Source: Gammaproteobacteria bacterium (GTDB lineage: Bacteria; Pseudomonadota; Gammaproteobacteria; Pseudomonadales; Halieaceae). Taken from it: DNA of 64,000 nucleotides. Shown here piece after piece: positions 1 through 8,471 of the stretch (position 1 is its first letter; each line of letters starts with the position of its first letter). The position numbers and the translations under genes were made by a program. Location of the stretch: NCBI GenBank assembly GCA_030428835.1, contig JAUIEP010000002.1:1-64000 (forward strand). Direction: 5' to 3'. The notes under the pieces are model-generated. The model was not told the DNA's origin and ran no database searches. It was given only the letters and a program-made list of their open reading frames with translations.

Positions 1-2
1 CC

Positions 3-650
3 ACTGCGAAATTGCTTGTGACACTGGCCGTTGCGCTGCTCGTGGCGCTGCTTCCCCCGACACTGGTGGCGACGCACCTCGCACCGCCAGTCGCGCAGCC
101 GTTGTCTATTGCCGCGCCCGCGCCCGCGCCGGGCTGGACAACACTCCGTACCGCCTTCTGGGACTGGCGGCCGGTCTCGGGTGTCGGTGGCTACCAGTCG
201 GCGTTCTACGATACCGACGGCGAACCCGTGGGGCTCTTCCTGCAGTACTCGGACGGCACATTGCCGAACAGTGACGTGATCGGCACCGGCCGCCTTGTCG
301 TGAAATGGCGCAGCGGCACACTGGTGGTCGGCACGGAACATCGCTCGCTCGAATGGCCGGTCGGCAGGGCCGATGTCGACGAGGTTCGCCTCAACGGCCT
401 GGACGGTGACTTGCTTGCCTGGTCCTGGTACAGCGTCGATGGTATCTCCACCGCGAACGATTACCGGGCCAAGTTGCGAGAAGTCGTCGCGCGACTGTCG
501 GGTGCCGACAGCCGCAGCTATCGCCTGGTGCTTGCCACTACCATGAACGGGGGGAAAGGCGCTGCCCGCGAACGCCTGTCCCGGTTCATGGGCGACCACG
601 GCACCGCGCTGTACGACAACCTGCGTGAGGCTACCGGGGCGAGACAGTGA
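3..650 (+). CDS. EpsI domain at the C-terminal end of an exosortase A protein (5' truncated by window edge)
   Basis: The reading frame is already open at the first bases of the window, so this is the C-terminal part of a longer gene. It begins with a hydrophobic membrane segment, followed by about 170 residues resembling the EpsI (DUF3485) domain, with the characteristic WDWRPVSG..YQSAFY stretch. In many XrtA loci EpsI is fused to the exosortase membrane transpeptidase that processes PEP-CTERM proteins, and the preceding helix fits that arrangement. The stop overlaps the next gene start (GTGA), so the two are translationally coupled. The catalytic exosortase core (Cys/Arg/His) lies outside the window, so the fusion itself is inferred. 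Confidence 0.75.
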   Translation, partial: TAKLLVTLAVALLVALLPPTLVATHLAPPVAQPLSIAAPAPAPGWTTLRTAFWDWRPVSGVGGYQSAFYDTDGEPVGLFLQYSDGTLPNSDVIGTGRLVVKWRSGTLVVGTEHRSLEWPVGRADVDEVRLNGLDGDLLAWSWYSVDGISTANDYRAKLREVVARLSGADSRSYRLVLATTMNGGKGAARERLSRFMGDHGTALYDNLREATGARQ

Positions 651-1786
651 GCGCTCCGCTGGTCGCGCATATCATCTACGCCCTTTCCACGGGGGGCCTC
701 GAAAACGGCCTGGTCAATATCATCAACCGCTGCCCGCCGGACCGCTACCGCCACGCGGTGATCTGTCTCACGCGCGCCGACGCATTCGCCGCGCGCATCA
801 CCGCCCCGGGTGTGGAGGTGATTGAACTTCACAAGCGCGAGGGCCACGACCTGGATGCCTACCGGCGCCTGCGCCGGCTGCTGCGGGCCATGCGCCCCGC
901 AATCGTGCACAGCCGCAACATGGCGGCGCTCGAGGCGCAACTCTGCGGCGTGGGCTTGCGCGGCATCAGGCGTGTACACGGCGAGCACGGGCGCGAGGTC
1001 GGCGACCTCGACGGCAGCAATCCCCGCTACCTGCTGCTGCGCCGGTTCATGCGACTCTTTATTCACCGCTACATCACGGTGAGCAAGGACCTGGAGCGCT
1101 GGTTGGTGGAGACCGTCGGCGCCCGGCCGCAATGTGTGACCCAGGTTTACAACGGGGTCGATCACGCACGGTTCGCTCCTGCAAATGTGAAACCATTGGC
1201 ACTATTGCCGCCGCCCTGGCAGGGGCAAGATGCTATTGTGGTGATCGGCACCGTCGGCCGCCTCACGCCGGTCAAGGACCAGCAGTTATTGCTGGAGGCG
1301 CTCGCGTTGCTGCGGCAGCGGCACCCGGAGCCGGGCGCGCGGGCGCGACTCGTCATCGTCGGCGACGGTCCGCTGCGCCAGGCGCTCGCGGACCGGGTGG
1401 ATGAACTCGGCCTGGCCGGGGCGGTATGGCTGCCGGGTGATCGCGAGGATGTGCCGGAACTGCTCAGGGCCATGGATATCTTCGTGCTGCCGTCGCTGGG
1501 AGAGGGCATCTCCAACACGGTGCTCGAGGCGATGGCCAGCGGCCTGCCGGTGCTGGCCACGGCTGTCGGAGGCAATGTCGAACTGGTCACGCCGGGTGAC
1601 AACGGCGACCTGTTCCCGGTGGATGATGCAGGTGCGCTCGTCCGGGCGCTGCTGCCGCTGCTGGAAGACTCCGGGCTGCGCGGGCGGCAGGGCGAGAGCG
1701 CAAGGCGCGGTGTCGTCCAGCGGCACGACTGGGATAATACCGTCGCGGGCTACCTCGCGGTGTACGACGATTTGTTGAGGGGTTGA
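647..1786 (+). CDS. GT4 sugar transferase, XrtA/PEP-CTERM-associated (TIGR03088-like)
   Basis: This 379-residue GT-B glycosyltransferase probably adds a sugar to the lipid-linked exopolysaccharide unit at the cytoplasmic membrane. The N-terminus carries HIIYALSTGGLENGLVNIIN, typical of the XrtA-associated family next to exosortase genes. The C-terminal GT4 domain shows IGTVGRLTPVKDQ and the nucleotide-sugar-binding region EGISNTVLEAMASGLPV. The start is GTG at 647, overlapping the upstream stop in a GTGA junction. Donor and acceptor sugars cannot be told from sequence. Confidence 0.88.
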   Translation: MSAPLVAHIIYALSTGGLENGLVNIINRCPPDRYRHAVICLTRADAFAARITAPGVEVIELHKREGHDLDAYRRLRRLLRAMRPAIVHSRNMAALEAQLCGVGLRGIRRVHGEHGREVGDLDGSNPRYLLLRRFMRLFIHRYITVSKDLERWLVETVGARPQCVTQVYNGVDHARFAPANVKPLALLPPPWQGQDAIVVIGTVGRLTPVKDQQLLLEALALLRQRHPEPGARARLVIVGDGPLRQALADRVDELGLAGAVWLPGDREDVPELLRAMDIFVLPSLGEGISNTVLEAMASGLPVLATAVGGNVELVTPGDNGDLFPVDDAGALVRALLPLLEDSGLRGRQGESARRGVVQRHDWDNTVAGYLAVYDDLLRG

Positions 1787-1820
1787 TCCGGCTGCGGCCG
1801 GCGGAAGTGGGCAAGGGGAC

Positions 1821-3722
1821 ATGTGCGGAATATCCGGTCTGTTTGATATAGACGGTCGTACCGAGTACGACCGGGACCTGCTGCGCGCGATGAACCAGAC
1901 ACAGTTCCACCGCGGCCCCGACGACTCCGGCTTCCACTTTGAGCCCGGGGTCGGTCTCGGCCATCGCCGTCTCTCCATTATCGATGTGTCCACGAGCCAG
2001 CAGCCGATGCACAGCGCCTGCGGGCGCGCCACCGTCGTATTCAACGGCGAGATTTACAATTTCGCCGCGATACGTCGGGAACTGCTCGACAAGGGCTATG
2101 AATTCCGCACCAAGGGCGACACCGAGGTCATTCTTAACGGCTGGCTCGAATGGGGCGAGGACTGCGTGCAGAAGTTTCGCGGCATGTTCGCGTTCGCGCT
2201 CTACGACCACGGCCGCCAGTGCCTGTTCCTGGCCCGTGACCGCCTGGGCATCAAACCGCTGTTTTATTCTCTGTTGGATGGCAATACTGTCGCATTCGGA
2301 TCCGAACTCAAGGTCCTCAAAGCGCACCCCGCGCTGCCGCGACAGCTGGAGCCGCAGGCAGTGGAAGACTATTTCACGCTGGGCTACATCCCGGAGCCGA
2401 AAACCATCTATCGCGGCGTGTACAAGCTGCGCCCGGGCCATACCCTGCTCCTCGAGCGCGGCAAGCCGTTGCCGCAGCAACGCGAGTACTGGGACGTGTC
2501 CTTTGCGCCCGTACCCGTGGCGTCTGAAGCAGAGCTTTGCGAGGAGTTGTTCCGGCGCATGCGCGAAGCCGTGGAGATCCGTTTGGTGGCGGAGGTGCCG
2601 CTCGGCGCGTTCCTGTCCGGGGGCGTGGATTCCTCCGCGGTCGTTGCGGCGATGGCGCAGTTGCAGAGCGACCCGGTCAATACCTGCGCCATCGGCTTCG
2701 ACGTGCCGCAGTTCAACGAAACGGACTTCGCCCGCCTGGTCGCGGAGCGCTACCATACCGCACACCACGAAAAGGTGGTGGCCAGCGACGATTTCGACCT
2801 GCTCGATACCCTGGCCGGCCTCTATGACGAACCCTACGCCGACAGCTCGGCCATCCCGACCTACCGCGTGTGCCAGCTTGCGCGGGAGCGTGTCACCGTG
2901 GCGCTGTCCGGCGACGGCGGTGACGAGAACTTCGCCGGTTACCGCCGCTACCGCTGGCATATGAACGAGGAGAAGCTGCGCGCGGCCCTGCCGCTGGGCG
3001 TGCGGCGCCCCGTGTTCGGCACCCTCGGCCGCCTGTATCCCAAGGCCGACTGGGCGCCCCGCGTGTTCCGCGCCAAGACCACCTTCGAGGCGCTGGCGCG
3101 CAGTTCCGTGGAGGCCTACCTGCACTCGGTGTCGATTACCTCCGAGGCGCAGCGCGGCGCCATGTTCTCGGACGCACTGAAGCGCGAGTTACAGGGGTAC
3201 CGCGCGGTGGAGACGTTCAACCACTACGCGGCGAAGAGTCCCACCGATGATGCGCTGTCCCTCATCCAGTACATCGACATGAAGACGTACCTGGTGGGCG
3301 ATATTCTCACCAAGGTGGACCGGGCGAGCATGGCGCACTCGCTGGAAGTGCGTGTGCCGCTGCTGGACCACGAGTTCGTCGACTGGGTATCCGGCCTCCC
3401 TGTGCAACAGAAACTGCGCGGGCAGGAGGGCAAGTACATACTGAAGAAAGCGCTGGAGCCCCATCTGCCGTACGACGTGCTGTACCGGCCCAAGATGGGC
3501 TTCGGCGTGCCCCTGGGCAAGTGGTTCCGCGGTCCGCTGAAGCAGCGCTTGCGGCAATCCCTGCTGGAGGGGCAGCTGGCGGAGAGCGGCCTGTTCAACC
3601 AGGCCTACCTGGAGACCCTCGTCAACGACCACCAGTCCGGGCTGCGCGAATACAGCGCGCCGCTGTGGTCCCTGATGATGTTCCAGTCGGCCATCGCCGG
3701 CGACGGCTTCGGGCTCGGGTGA
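1821..3722 (+). CDS. Asparagine synthase-type amidotransferase, XrtA-associated
   Basis: This 633-residue two-domain protein has the N-terminal class II glutaminase with the nucleophile Cys2 directly after the start (MCGISGLF). The C-terminal ATP-pyrophosphatase domain carries SGGVDSS and SGDGGDENFAGY. Such AsnB homologues are a constant part of exosortase-A polysaccharide loci and are thought to amidate a carboxylated sugar rather than make free asparagine. It lies 34 bp after the glycosyltransferase, and its stop overlaps the next start (GTGA). The domain assignment is secure; the substrate is unknown. Confidence 0.9.
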   Translation: MCGISGLFDIDGRTEYDRDLLRAMNQTQFHRGPDDSGFHFEPGVGLGHRRLSIIDVSTSQQPMHSACGRATVVFNGEIYNFAAIRRELLDKGYEFRTKGDTEVILNGWLEWGEDCVQKFRGMFAFALYDHGRQCLFLARDRLGIKPLFYSLLDGNTVAFGSELKVLKAHPALPRQLEPQAVEDYFTLGYIPEPKTIYRGVYKLRPGHTLLLERGKPLPQQREYWDVSFAPVPVASEAELCEELFRRMREAVEIRLVAEVPLGAFLSGGVDSSAVVAAMAQLQSDPVNTCAIGFDVPQFNETDFARLVAERYHTAHHEKVVASDDFDLLDTLAGLYDEPYADSSAIPTYRVCQLARERVTVALSGDGGDENFAGYRRYRWHMNEEKLRAALPLGVRRPVFGTLGRLYPKADWAPRVFRAKTTFEALARSSVEAYLHSVSITSEAQRGAMFSDALKRELQGYRAVETFNHYAAKSPTDDALSLIQYIDMKTYLVGDILTKVDRASMAHSLEVRVPLLDHEFVDWVSGLPVQQKLRGQEGKYILKKALEPHLPYDVLYRPKMGFGVPLGKWFRGPLKQRLRQSLLEGQLAESGLFNQAYLETLVNDHQSGLREYSAPLWSLMMFQSAIAGDGFGLG

Positions 3723-4798
3723 GTGCGGTGCGTATCGGACTCGTCGGACCGCTGCCACCGCCAAACGGCGGCATGGCCATGCAGACCCTGCAGCTGGAGC
3801 GCCTGCTTAGTGCGGAAGGGGTCGGCGTCGAACTGTTGCAGACCAATGCGCCGTACCGGCCGGCCTGGGTGGCGCGCATCCGCGGGCTGCGCGCGGTCTT
3901 CCGCCTGCTGCCCTACCTGTGGCGCGTGTGGCGGCTGGCGGGCAGGGTGGACGTCATCCACCTCATGGCCAATTCCGGCTGGTCCTGGCAGCTCTTCGCC
4001 GCGCCCGTGCTGTGGCTCGCGTCCCTGCGCGGCACGCCCGTGCTGGTCAACTACCGGGGCGGCGAGGCGCGCGATTACCTGGCCGCCTCGGCGCGCTGGG
4101 TAAAGCCGTCACTGGCGCGCGCGGCGCGACTCGTGGTGCCATCCGGGTTCCTGCAGCAGGTGTTTCGCGAGTTCGGCCTGGGCAGCGAGGTCGTGCCCAA
4201 CATCATCGACCTGGAGCACTTTCGCCCCGCGCGGGAGCCCGCGGTGCGGGACGGGTTCACCCTAGTGGTGACACGCAACCTCGAACCGATTTACGGCATC
4301 GAGACCGCGTTGCGCGCGATCGATATCGCGCGCCGCGAGGTCCCGGACATCCGCCTGAAAGTCGCGGGCAGCGGGCCGCAGCGCGAAGCGCTCCAGGCAC
4401 TCATTGCCGCGCTGGACCTGGGCGCTCATGTGCAACTCCTCGGCCGCCTGGAACGCGACGCGGTGCTTGCGCTGTACCAGGGCGCCGACGCGATGCTGAA
4501 TCCCACCCGGGTCGACAATATGCCCAACTCGGTGCTGGAGGCGCTCGCCTGCGGCCTGCCCGTGATTTCCACCAATGTCGGCGGGGTGCCCTTCATCGTG
4601 GAGCACGGCCGGACTGCACTGTTGGTAGAACCGGACGATCCGCAGGCGATGGCGGATGCCATTGTCACCCTGTATCGAGACCACGCGCTGGGCGCGCAGC
4701 TGCGTGAGAGCGGCATGCGCGAGGTCGCGCGCTACAGCTGGCGCGAGGTAGGCCCGCTGTGGCTCAATCTCTACCAACGCTGCGGGGAGGCGGCATGA
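3719..4798 (+). CDS. GT4 family glycosyltransferase
   Basis: This 359-residue GT-B glycosyltransferase starts at GTG 3719, overlapping the asnB-like stop by four bases. The N-terminus (RIGLVGPLPPPNGGMAMQT) has the glycine-rich loop of GT4 enzymes. The C-terminal domain shows VVTRNLEPIYGIETAL and the donor-site block MLNPTRVDNMPNSVLEALAC followed by GLPVISTNVGG. It is tightly coupled to genes on both sides. It probably builds the repeat unit; the sugar specificity is not visible. Confidence 0.87.
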   Translation: MSAVRIGLVGPLPPPNGGMAMQTLQLERLLSAEGVGVELLQTNAPYRPAWVARIRGLRAVFRLLPYLWRVWRLAGRVDVIHLMANSGWSWQLFAAPVLWLASLRGTPVLVNYRGGEARDYLAASARWVKPSLARAARLVVPSGFLQQVFREFGLGSEVVPNIIDLEHFRPAREPAVRDGFTLVVTRNLEPIYGIETALRAIDIARREVPDIRLKVAGSGPQREALQALIAALDLGAHVQLLGRLERDAVLALYQGADAMLNPTRVDNMPNSVLEALACGLPVISTNVGGVPFIVEHGRTALLVEPDDPQAMADAIVTLYRDHALGAQLRESGMREVARYSWREVGPLWLNLYQRCGEAA

Positions 4799-6144
4799 GC
4801 CTCTATACCGCCCTTGTCGCCAATGCCCTGTTTCCCGTGCACGAGCGCCTGAAGGGGCACAGTACAGTCTCCGCTTTCCACGCGCTGGAGAAGTCACAGT
4901 GGCTGCCGCCCGCGGAGGTCGCCGCACTGCAGGTGCGCAACCTGCGCGAATTCCTGTCCCGCATCGGCCGCGACGTGCCGTACTTCCGCCAGTTGTTCGC
5001 GGAACTGGCGTTTGACCCGGCCGCGGTGACGTCCACGGCAGACCTGGCGCGCCTGCCGCTGATGGACAAGGCCGCCATACGCGCGGGTACGGACGCCCTG
5101 CGCGCGGACAACGCGGGCGCGCTCGAGAAATTCAGCACGGGCGGTTCGACCGGTGAACCCCTGATCTTCTACCGTGGCAAGGAGCGTGTGAGCCACGATG
5201 TCGCGGCCAAGTGGCGCGCCACACGCTGGTGGAACGTCGACATCGGCGACCGGGAGATCGTGCTCTGGGGCTCGCCCATCGAACTCGGTTCGCAGGATCG
5301 CGTGCGCCTGTTGCGTGACAAGCTGATCCGCAGCGAATTGCTTTCCGCCTTCGAGATGTCCAACGCCAACCTGTTGCACTTCAGCCAGCGTATACGCCAG
5401 TTTCGGCCGCGCATGCTGTTCGGCTATCCCTCGTCGCTGGCCCTGCTGGCGGAGTACTGTATGCAAAACGGTTACCGGGTGGACGACCTCGGGATTCGCG
5501 TGGTCTTCGTCACCTCGGAACGGCTGTACGACCACCAGCGGGAATCGATCGAGCGCGCGTTCGGCTGCCCCGTCGCCAACGGCTACGGCGGCCGCGACGC
5601 GGGCTTTATCGCCCACCAGTGCCCCGCGGGCGGAATGCACATCACCGCCGAGGACATTGTCGTCGAGATAGTCGGCGATGACGGCAGCGCGCTCCCGCCG
5701 GGCCAGAAAGGCGAAATCGTGGTCACGCACATGCGCACCGGGGAGTTTCCCTTCGTGCGCTATCGCACCGGGGACGTCGGCTGTCTCGGCGCCGCGCCGT
5801 GCGACTGCGGGCGCGGGCTGCCCCTGCTCGCCGAGATCGAGGGGCGGACGACGGATTTCGTGCGCGCCGCGGACGGTACCGTGCTGCACGGCCTGGCGTT
5901 GATTTACGTGCTGCGCGAGATGCCGGCCGTCGAGGAGTTCAGGATCATCCAGGAATCGCTGACCGAGGTGACTGTGCAGTGGGTGACAACGGCCGCGGAC
6001 CGGGCCGCGCTCGAGGCCCGGGTCACGGAGCAGTTTCGTGCCCGGCTCGGTGAATCCCTGCTGGTGAACTTCGAATACGTCGGTAAAATCGACCGGGAGG
6101 CATCGGGCAAGTTCCGCTACGTCGTCAGCCGTATCGCCGGCTGA
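4795..6144 (+). CDS. PaaK/CapK-like AMP-dependent acyl-activating enzyme
   Basis: This 449-residue member of the phenylacetate-CoA ligase-like branch of ANL enzymes has the phosphate-binding loop STGGSTGEPL near residue 115. Further along are the GYGGRDAGFIAHQC region and the C-terminal YRTGDVG motif. CapK/PaaK homologues are common in capsule and exopolysaccharide loci, where their substrate is generally undefined. Here it could activate an acid for sugar acylation. The chosen ATG at 4795 overlaps the upstream TGA (ATGA); an in-frame upstream start would intrude into the glycosyltransferase gene. Confidence 0.8.
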   Translation: MSLYTALVANALFPVHERLKGHSTVSAFHALEKSQWLPPAEVAALQVRNLREFLSRIGRDVPYFRQLFAELAFDPAAVTSTADLARLPLMDKAAIRAGTDALRADNAGALEKFSTGGSTGEPLIFYRGKERVSHDVAAKWRATRWWNVDIGDREIVLWGSPIELGSQDRVRLLRDKLIRSELLSAFEMSNANLLHFSQRIRQFRPRMLFGYPSSLALLAEYCMQNGYRVDDLGIRVVFVTSERLYDHQRESIERAFGCPVANGYGGRDAGFIAHQCPAGGMHITAEDIVVEIVGDDGSALPPGQKGEIVVTHMRTGEFPFVRYRTGDVGCLGAAPCDCGRGLPLLAEIEGRTTDFVRAADGTVLHGLALIYVLREMPAVEEFRIIQESLTEVTVQWVTTAADRAALEARVTEQFRARLGESLLVNFEYVGKIDREASGKFRYVVSRIAG

Positions 6145-6168
6145 GGCGCGGACCCCTACGAGTACACA

Positions 6169-7491
6169 ATGCGCGACATCATCATCACAATCATGGTATT
6201 CAGCACGTTGCCGTTTATCCTGCGCAACGCCTGGATCGGTGTGCTGGTGTGGTCGTGGCTGAGCTATATGAACCCCCACCGCCTGGCCTGGGGTTTCGCC
6301 TACACCTTCCCTTTTGCGCAGATCGTGGCAATCGTCCTGCTGGTGGCGCTGATCAGCAGTTCCGAGCGCAAGACCTTACCCGCGAACCGCCTGGTATTCA
6401 TGTGGCTGATGTTCCTGTTGTGGAACGTGTTCTGTACGTTTTTCGCGTTTTATCCCGAGAACGCCTGGCCGCAGCTCGAAACGGTGATCAAGATCCAGCT
6501 TGTCACCTTCGTGACGATGATGCTGATGACCAGTTTCGAGCGCATCAACCAGCTCATCTGGGTGATCGTGATTTCGATCGGCTTCTACAGTGTGAAGGGC
6601 GGGGCGTTCACACTCCTGACGGGCGGCAATTTCCACGTGTTCGGGCCCGAGGGCAGTTACATCATGGAGAACAACACGCTCGCCGTCGCCGTGTTGATGA
6701 TCATACCCATGATGCTGTACCTGTACAGGTTCCCGCCAAAACCGTGGGTAAAGAAGATCATGCCGCTGTGTATCTTCTTGAGTCTCGCGTCGGTGATCGG
6801 CTCCCAGTCGCGCGGCGCGGTGCTTGCCATCGGTGCGGTGGGCGGCTTTTTTTGGCTCAAGTCCAGCTCCAAGGCGATCACGCTCATCGTGTTCCTGGCG
6901 CTCGCGGCGTTCGGCATCATGTTCATGCCCGACGCGTGGTATGACCGTGTCGCGTCGATTGGTGATTTCCAGCAGGATTCGTCCGCCATGGAGCGCCTGT
7001 TGGCCTGGGAATACAGCATCAACCTGGCGTCAGACCGCATAACCGGGGGTGGTTTCAACTCGTGGTCGATGGAGAACTACCGCGTGTACGCCCCGGAGGC
7101 GCGGCAGGCCTTCGTGGCCCACAGTATCTATTTCGGTGTGCTGGGGGATTCCGGCTGGCCCGGGCTGATCCTGTTCGTGGGCATCCTGTTGACCGTGTAC
7201 CGCCAGCTGGTGGTCGTCATCAAGCTGACCGAGAACGACCCGGAGCGCCAGGACTACAACTACCTAGCCCGCATGCTGCAGATCAGCATGATCGCGTTCA
7301 TGTCCGGCGGCGCCTTTCTCAGCCTGTCCTATTTCGACCTGGCCTGGCACATCATGGCGATCACGATCGCCATGACGAAGCTCACTCTCGAGACGACACC
7401 ACCGAAAGCGCCGGTGCGGCCGCCGAGCAGGCGCATGCCGCCGCGGGTGGCCGGTTACGGCGGCGGGCGCGGCCTGCCCGGCCCGCGATGA
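6169..7491 (+). CDS. O-antigen ligase/Wzy-like protein, exosortase A-associated (TIGR03097-like)
   Basis: This 440-residue polytopic membrane protein has about ten hydrophobic segments. It opens with MRDIIITIMVFSTLPFILRN and the motif YMNPHRLAWGF, both typical of the putative O-glycosylation ligase found in XrtA loci. A large periplasmic loop follows the segment with SQSRGAVLA, as in WaaL/Wzy proteins. It probably transfers or polymerises lipid-linked glycan in the periplasm. The C-terminal tail is rich in Pro and Arg. The stop overlaps the next start (ATGA). Ligase versus polymerase activity cannot be separated from sequence. Confidence 0.85.
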   Translation: MRDIIITIMVFSTLPFILRNAWIGVLVWSWLSYMNPHRLAWGFAYTFPFAQIVAIVLLVALISSSERKTLPANRLVFMWLMFLLWNVFCTFFAFYPENAWPQLETVIKIQLVTFVTMMLMTSFERINQLIWVIVISIGFYSVKGGAFTLLTGGNFHVFGPEGSYIMENNTLAVAVLMIIPMMLYLYRFPPKPWVKKIMPLCIFLSLASVIGSQSRGAVLAIGAVGGFFWLKSSSKAITLIVFLALAAFGIMFMPDAWYDRVASIGDFQQDSSAMERLLAWEYSINLASDRITGGGFNSWSMENYRVYAPEARQAFVAHSIYFGVLGDSGWPGLILFVGILLTVYRQLVVVIKLTENDPERQDYNYLARMLQISMIAFMSGGAFLSLSYFDLAWHIMAITIAMTKLTLETTPPKAPVRPPSRRMPPRVAGYGGGRGLPGPR

Positions 7492-8471
7492 GCCGGCTTG
7501 CCCTGCGCCTCGCGGCGGGCGTGTTACCGCGGGTATGCAACCCCTCGGGCCAGCCGCGACTGTCCATACTGATCTACCACCGGGTGGTGCCGGAGCGGGA
7601 CCCCATGCGGCCGGGGGAACCCACGCAGGCGGAGTTCGACTGGCAGATGCGCCTGCTCGCGGAGCAGTTCACGCCCCTGTCACTGGAGGAGGCGGCGCGG
7701 CGACTGGTCGATGGGTCGCTGCCGCGGCGCGCGGTCTGTGTCACCTTTGATGACGGCTACGCGGACAATGAGCAGCTTGCCCTGCCTGTGTTGGCGCGCT
7801 ACGGGATTCCCGCCACCGTCTTCGTCAGCACCGGCTACCTCAACGGCGGCCGCATGTTTAATGACACCGTCATCGAGGCGCTGCGCAACTGGCGCGAACC
7901 GGTGGCGGCACTGGCGGAGCTCGGCCTGCGCGATTATCCGCTGGCGACCACGGCAGATCGCCGGGAGGCCGCCGGAGACATCCTCACGCGCATCAAGCAC
8001 AGGGACCCCGCGGAGCGCCAGGCCATCGTGGACGCCATCGCCAACGGGGCGCGGGGACTGCCGGACGACCTCATGATGAGTGACGACCAGGTGCGCGCAC
8101 TGGCCGCGGCCGGGGTGAGCGTCGGCGCGCACACCGTGAGCCACCCGATACTCGCCGCCGTGGCGCCGGAGACAGCGCAGCGGGAAATCCGTGACAGCAA
8201 GGCGCAGTTGGAATCACTGCTGCAGCGGGAGATTGCGGTATTCGCGTACCCGAACGGCCTGCCGGAGCGGGACTACGGCGCCGAGCATCGCGCCATGGTG
8301 CAGGAGGCTGGTTTCGGCGTGGCGGTCTCGACACACTGGGGTGTGGCGACACCGGACAGCGACATCCTGCAATTGCCCCGGTTTACCCCGTGGGACAGGG
8401 TGCCCCTGCGCTTCGGGGTGCGACTGCTGCTCAACCAGCGCCGCGTGGACCCGCTAACGGCCCGGGCCTGA
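7488..8471 (+). CDS. Polysaccharide deacetylase (NodB/CE4 family)
   Basis: This 327-residue NodB-homology protein has the metal and base motif TFDDGYADN, the metal ligands in AHTVSHPIL (HxxxH spacing) and FAYPNG further on. These suggest a metal-dependent N-deacetylase acting on the polysaccharide. There is no clear signal peptide, only a weakly hydrophobic N-terminus. The ATG at 7488 overlaps the upstream stop (ATGA). The 3' end overlaps the reverse-strand TPR gene by 18 bp. Confidence 0.87.
   Translation: MSRLALRLAAGVLPRVCNPSGQPRLSILIYHRVVPERDPMRPGEPTQAEFDWQMRLLAEQFTPLSLEEAARRLVDGSLPRRAVCVTFDDGYADNEQLALPVLARYGIPATVFVSTGYLNGGRMFNDTVIEALRNWREPVAALAELGLRDYPLATTADRREAAGDILTRIKHRDPAERQAIVDAIANGARGLPDDLMMSDDQVRALAAAGVSVGAHTVSHPILAAVAPETAQREIRDSKAQLESLLQREIAVFAYPNGLPERDYGAEHRAMVQEAGFGVAVSTHWGVATPDSDILQLPRFTPWDRVPLRFGVRLLLNQRRVDPLTARA

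Noticed and set aside
1587-3125. Reverse-strand open frame of 512 codons under the asparagine synthase gene
   Set aside because: Antisense frame in high-GC DNA; the forward frame carries all AsnB motifs including Cys2.
4894-6279. Reverse-strand open frame of 461 codons under the PaaK-like gene
   Set aside because: Antisense shadow with no recognisable domains; forward frame has the ANL motifs.
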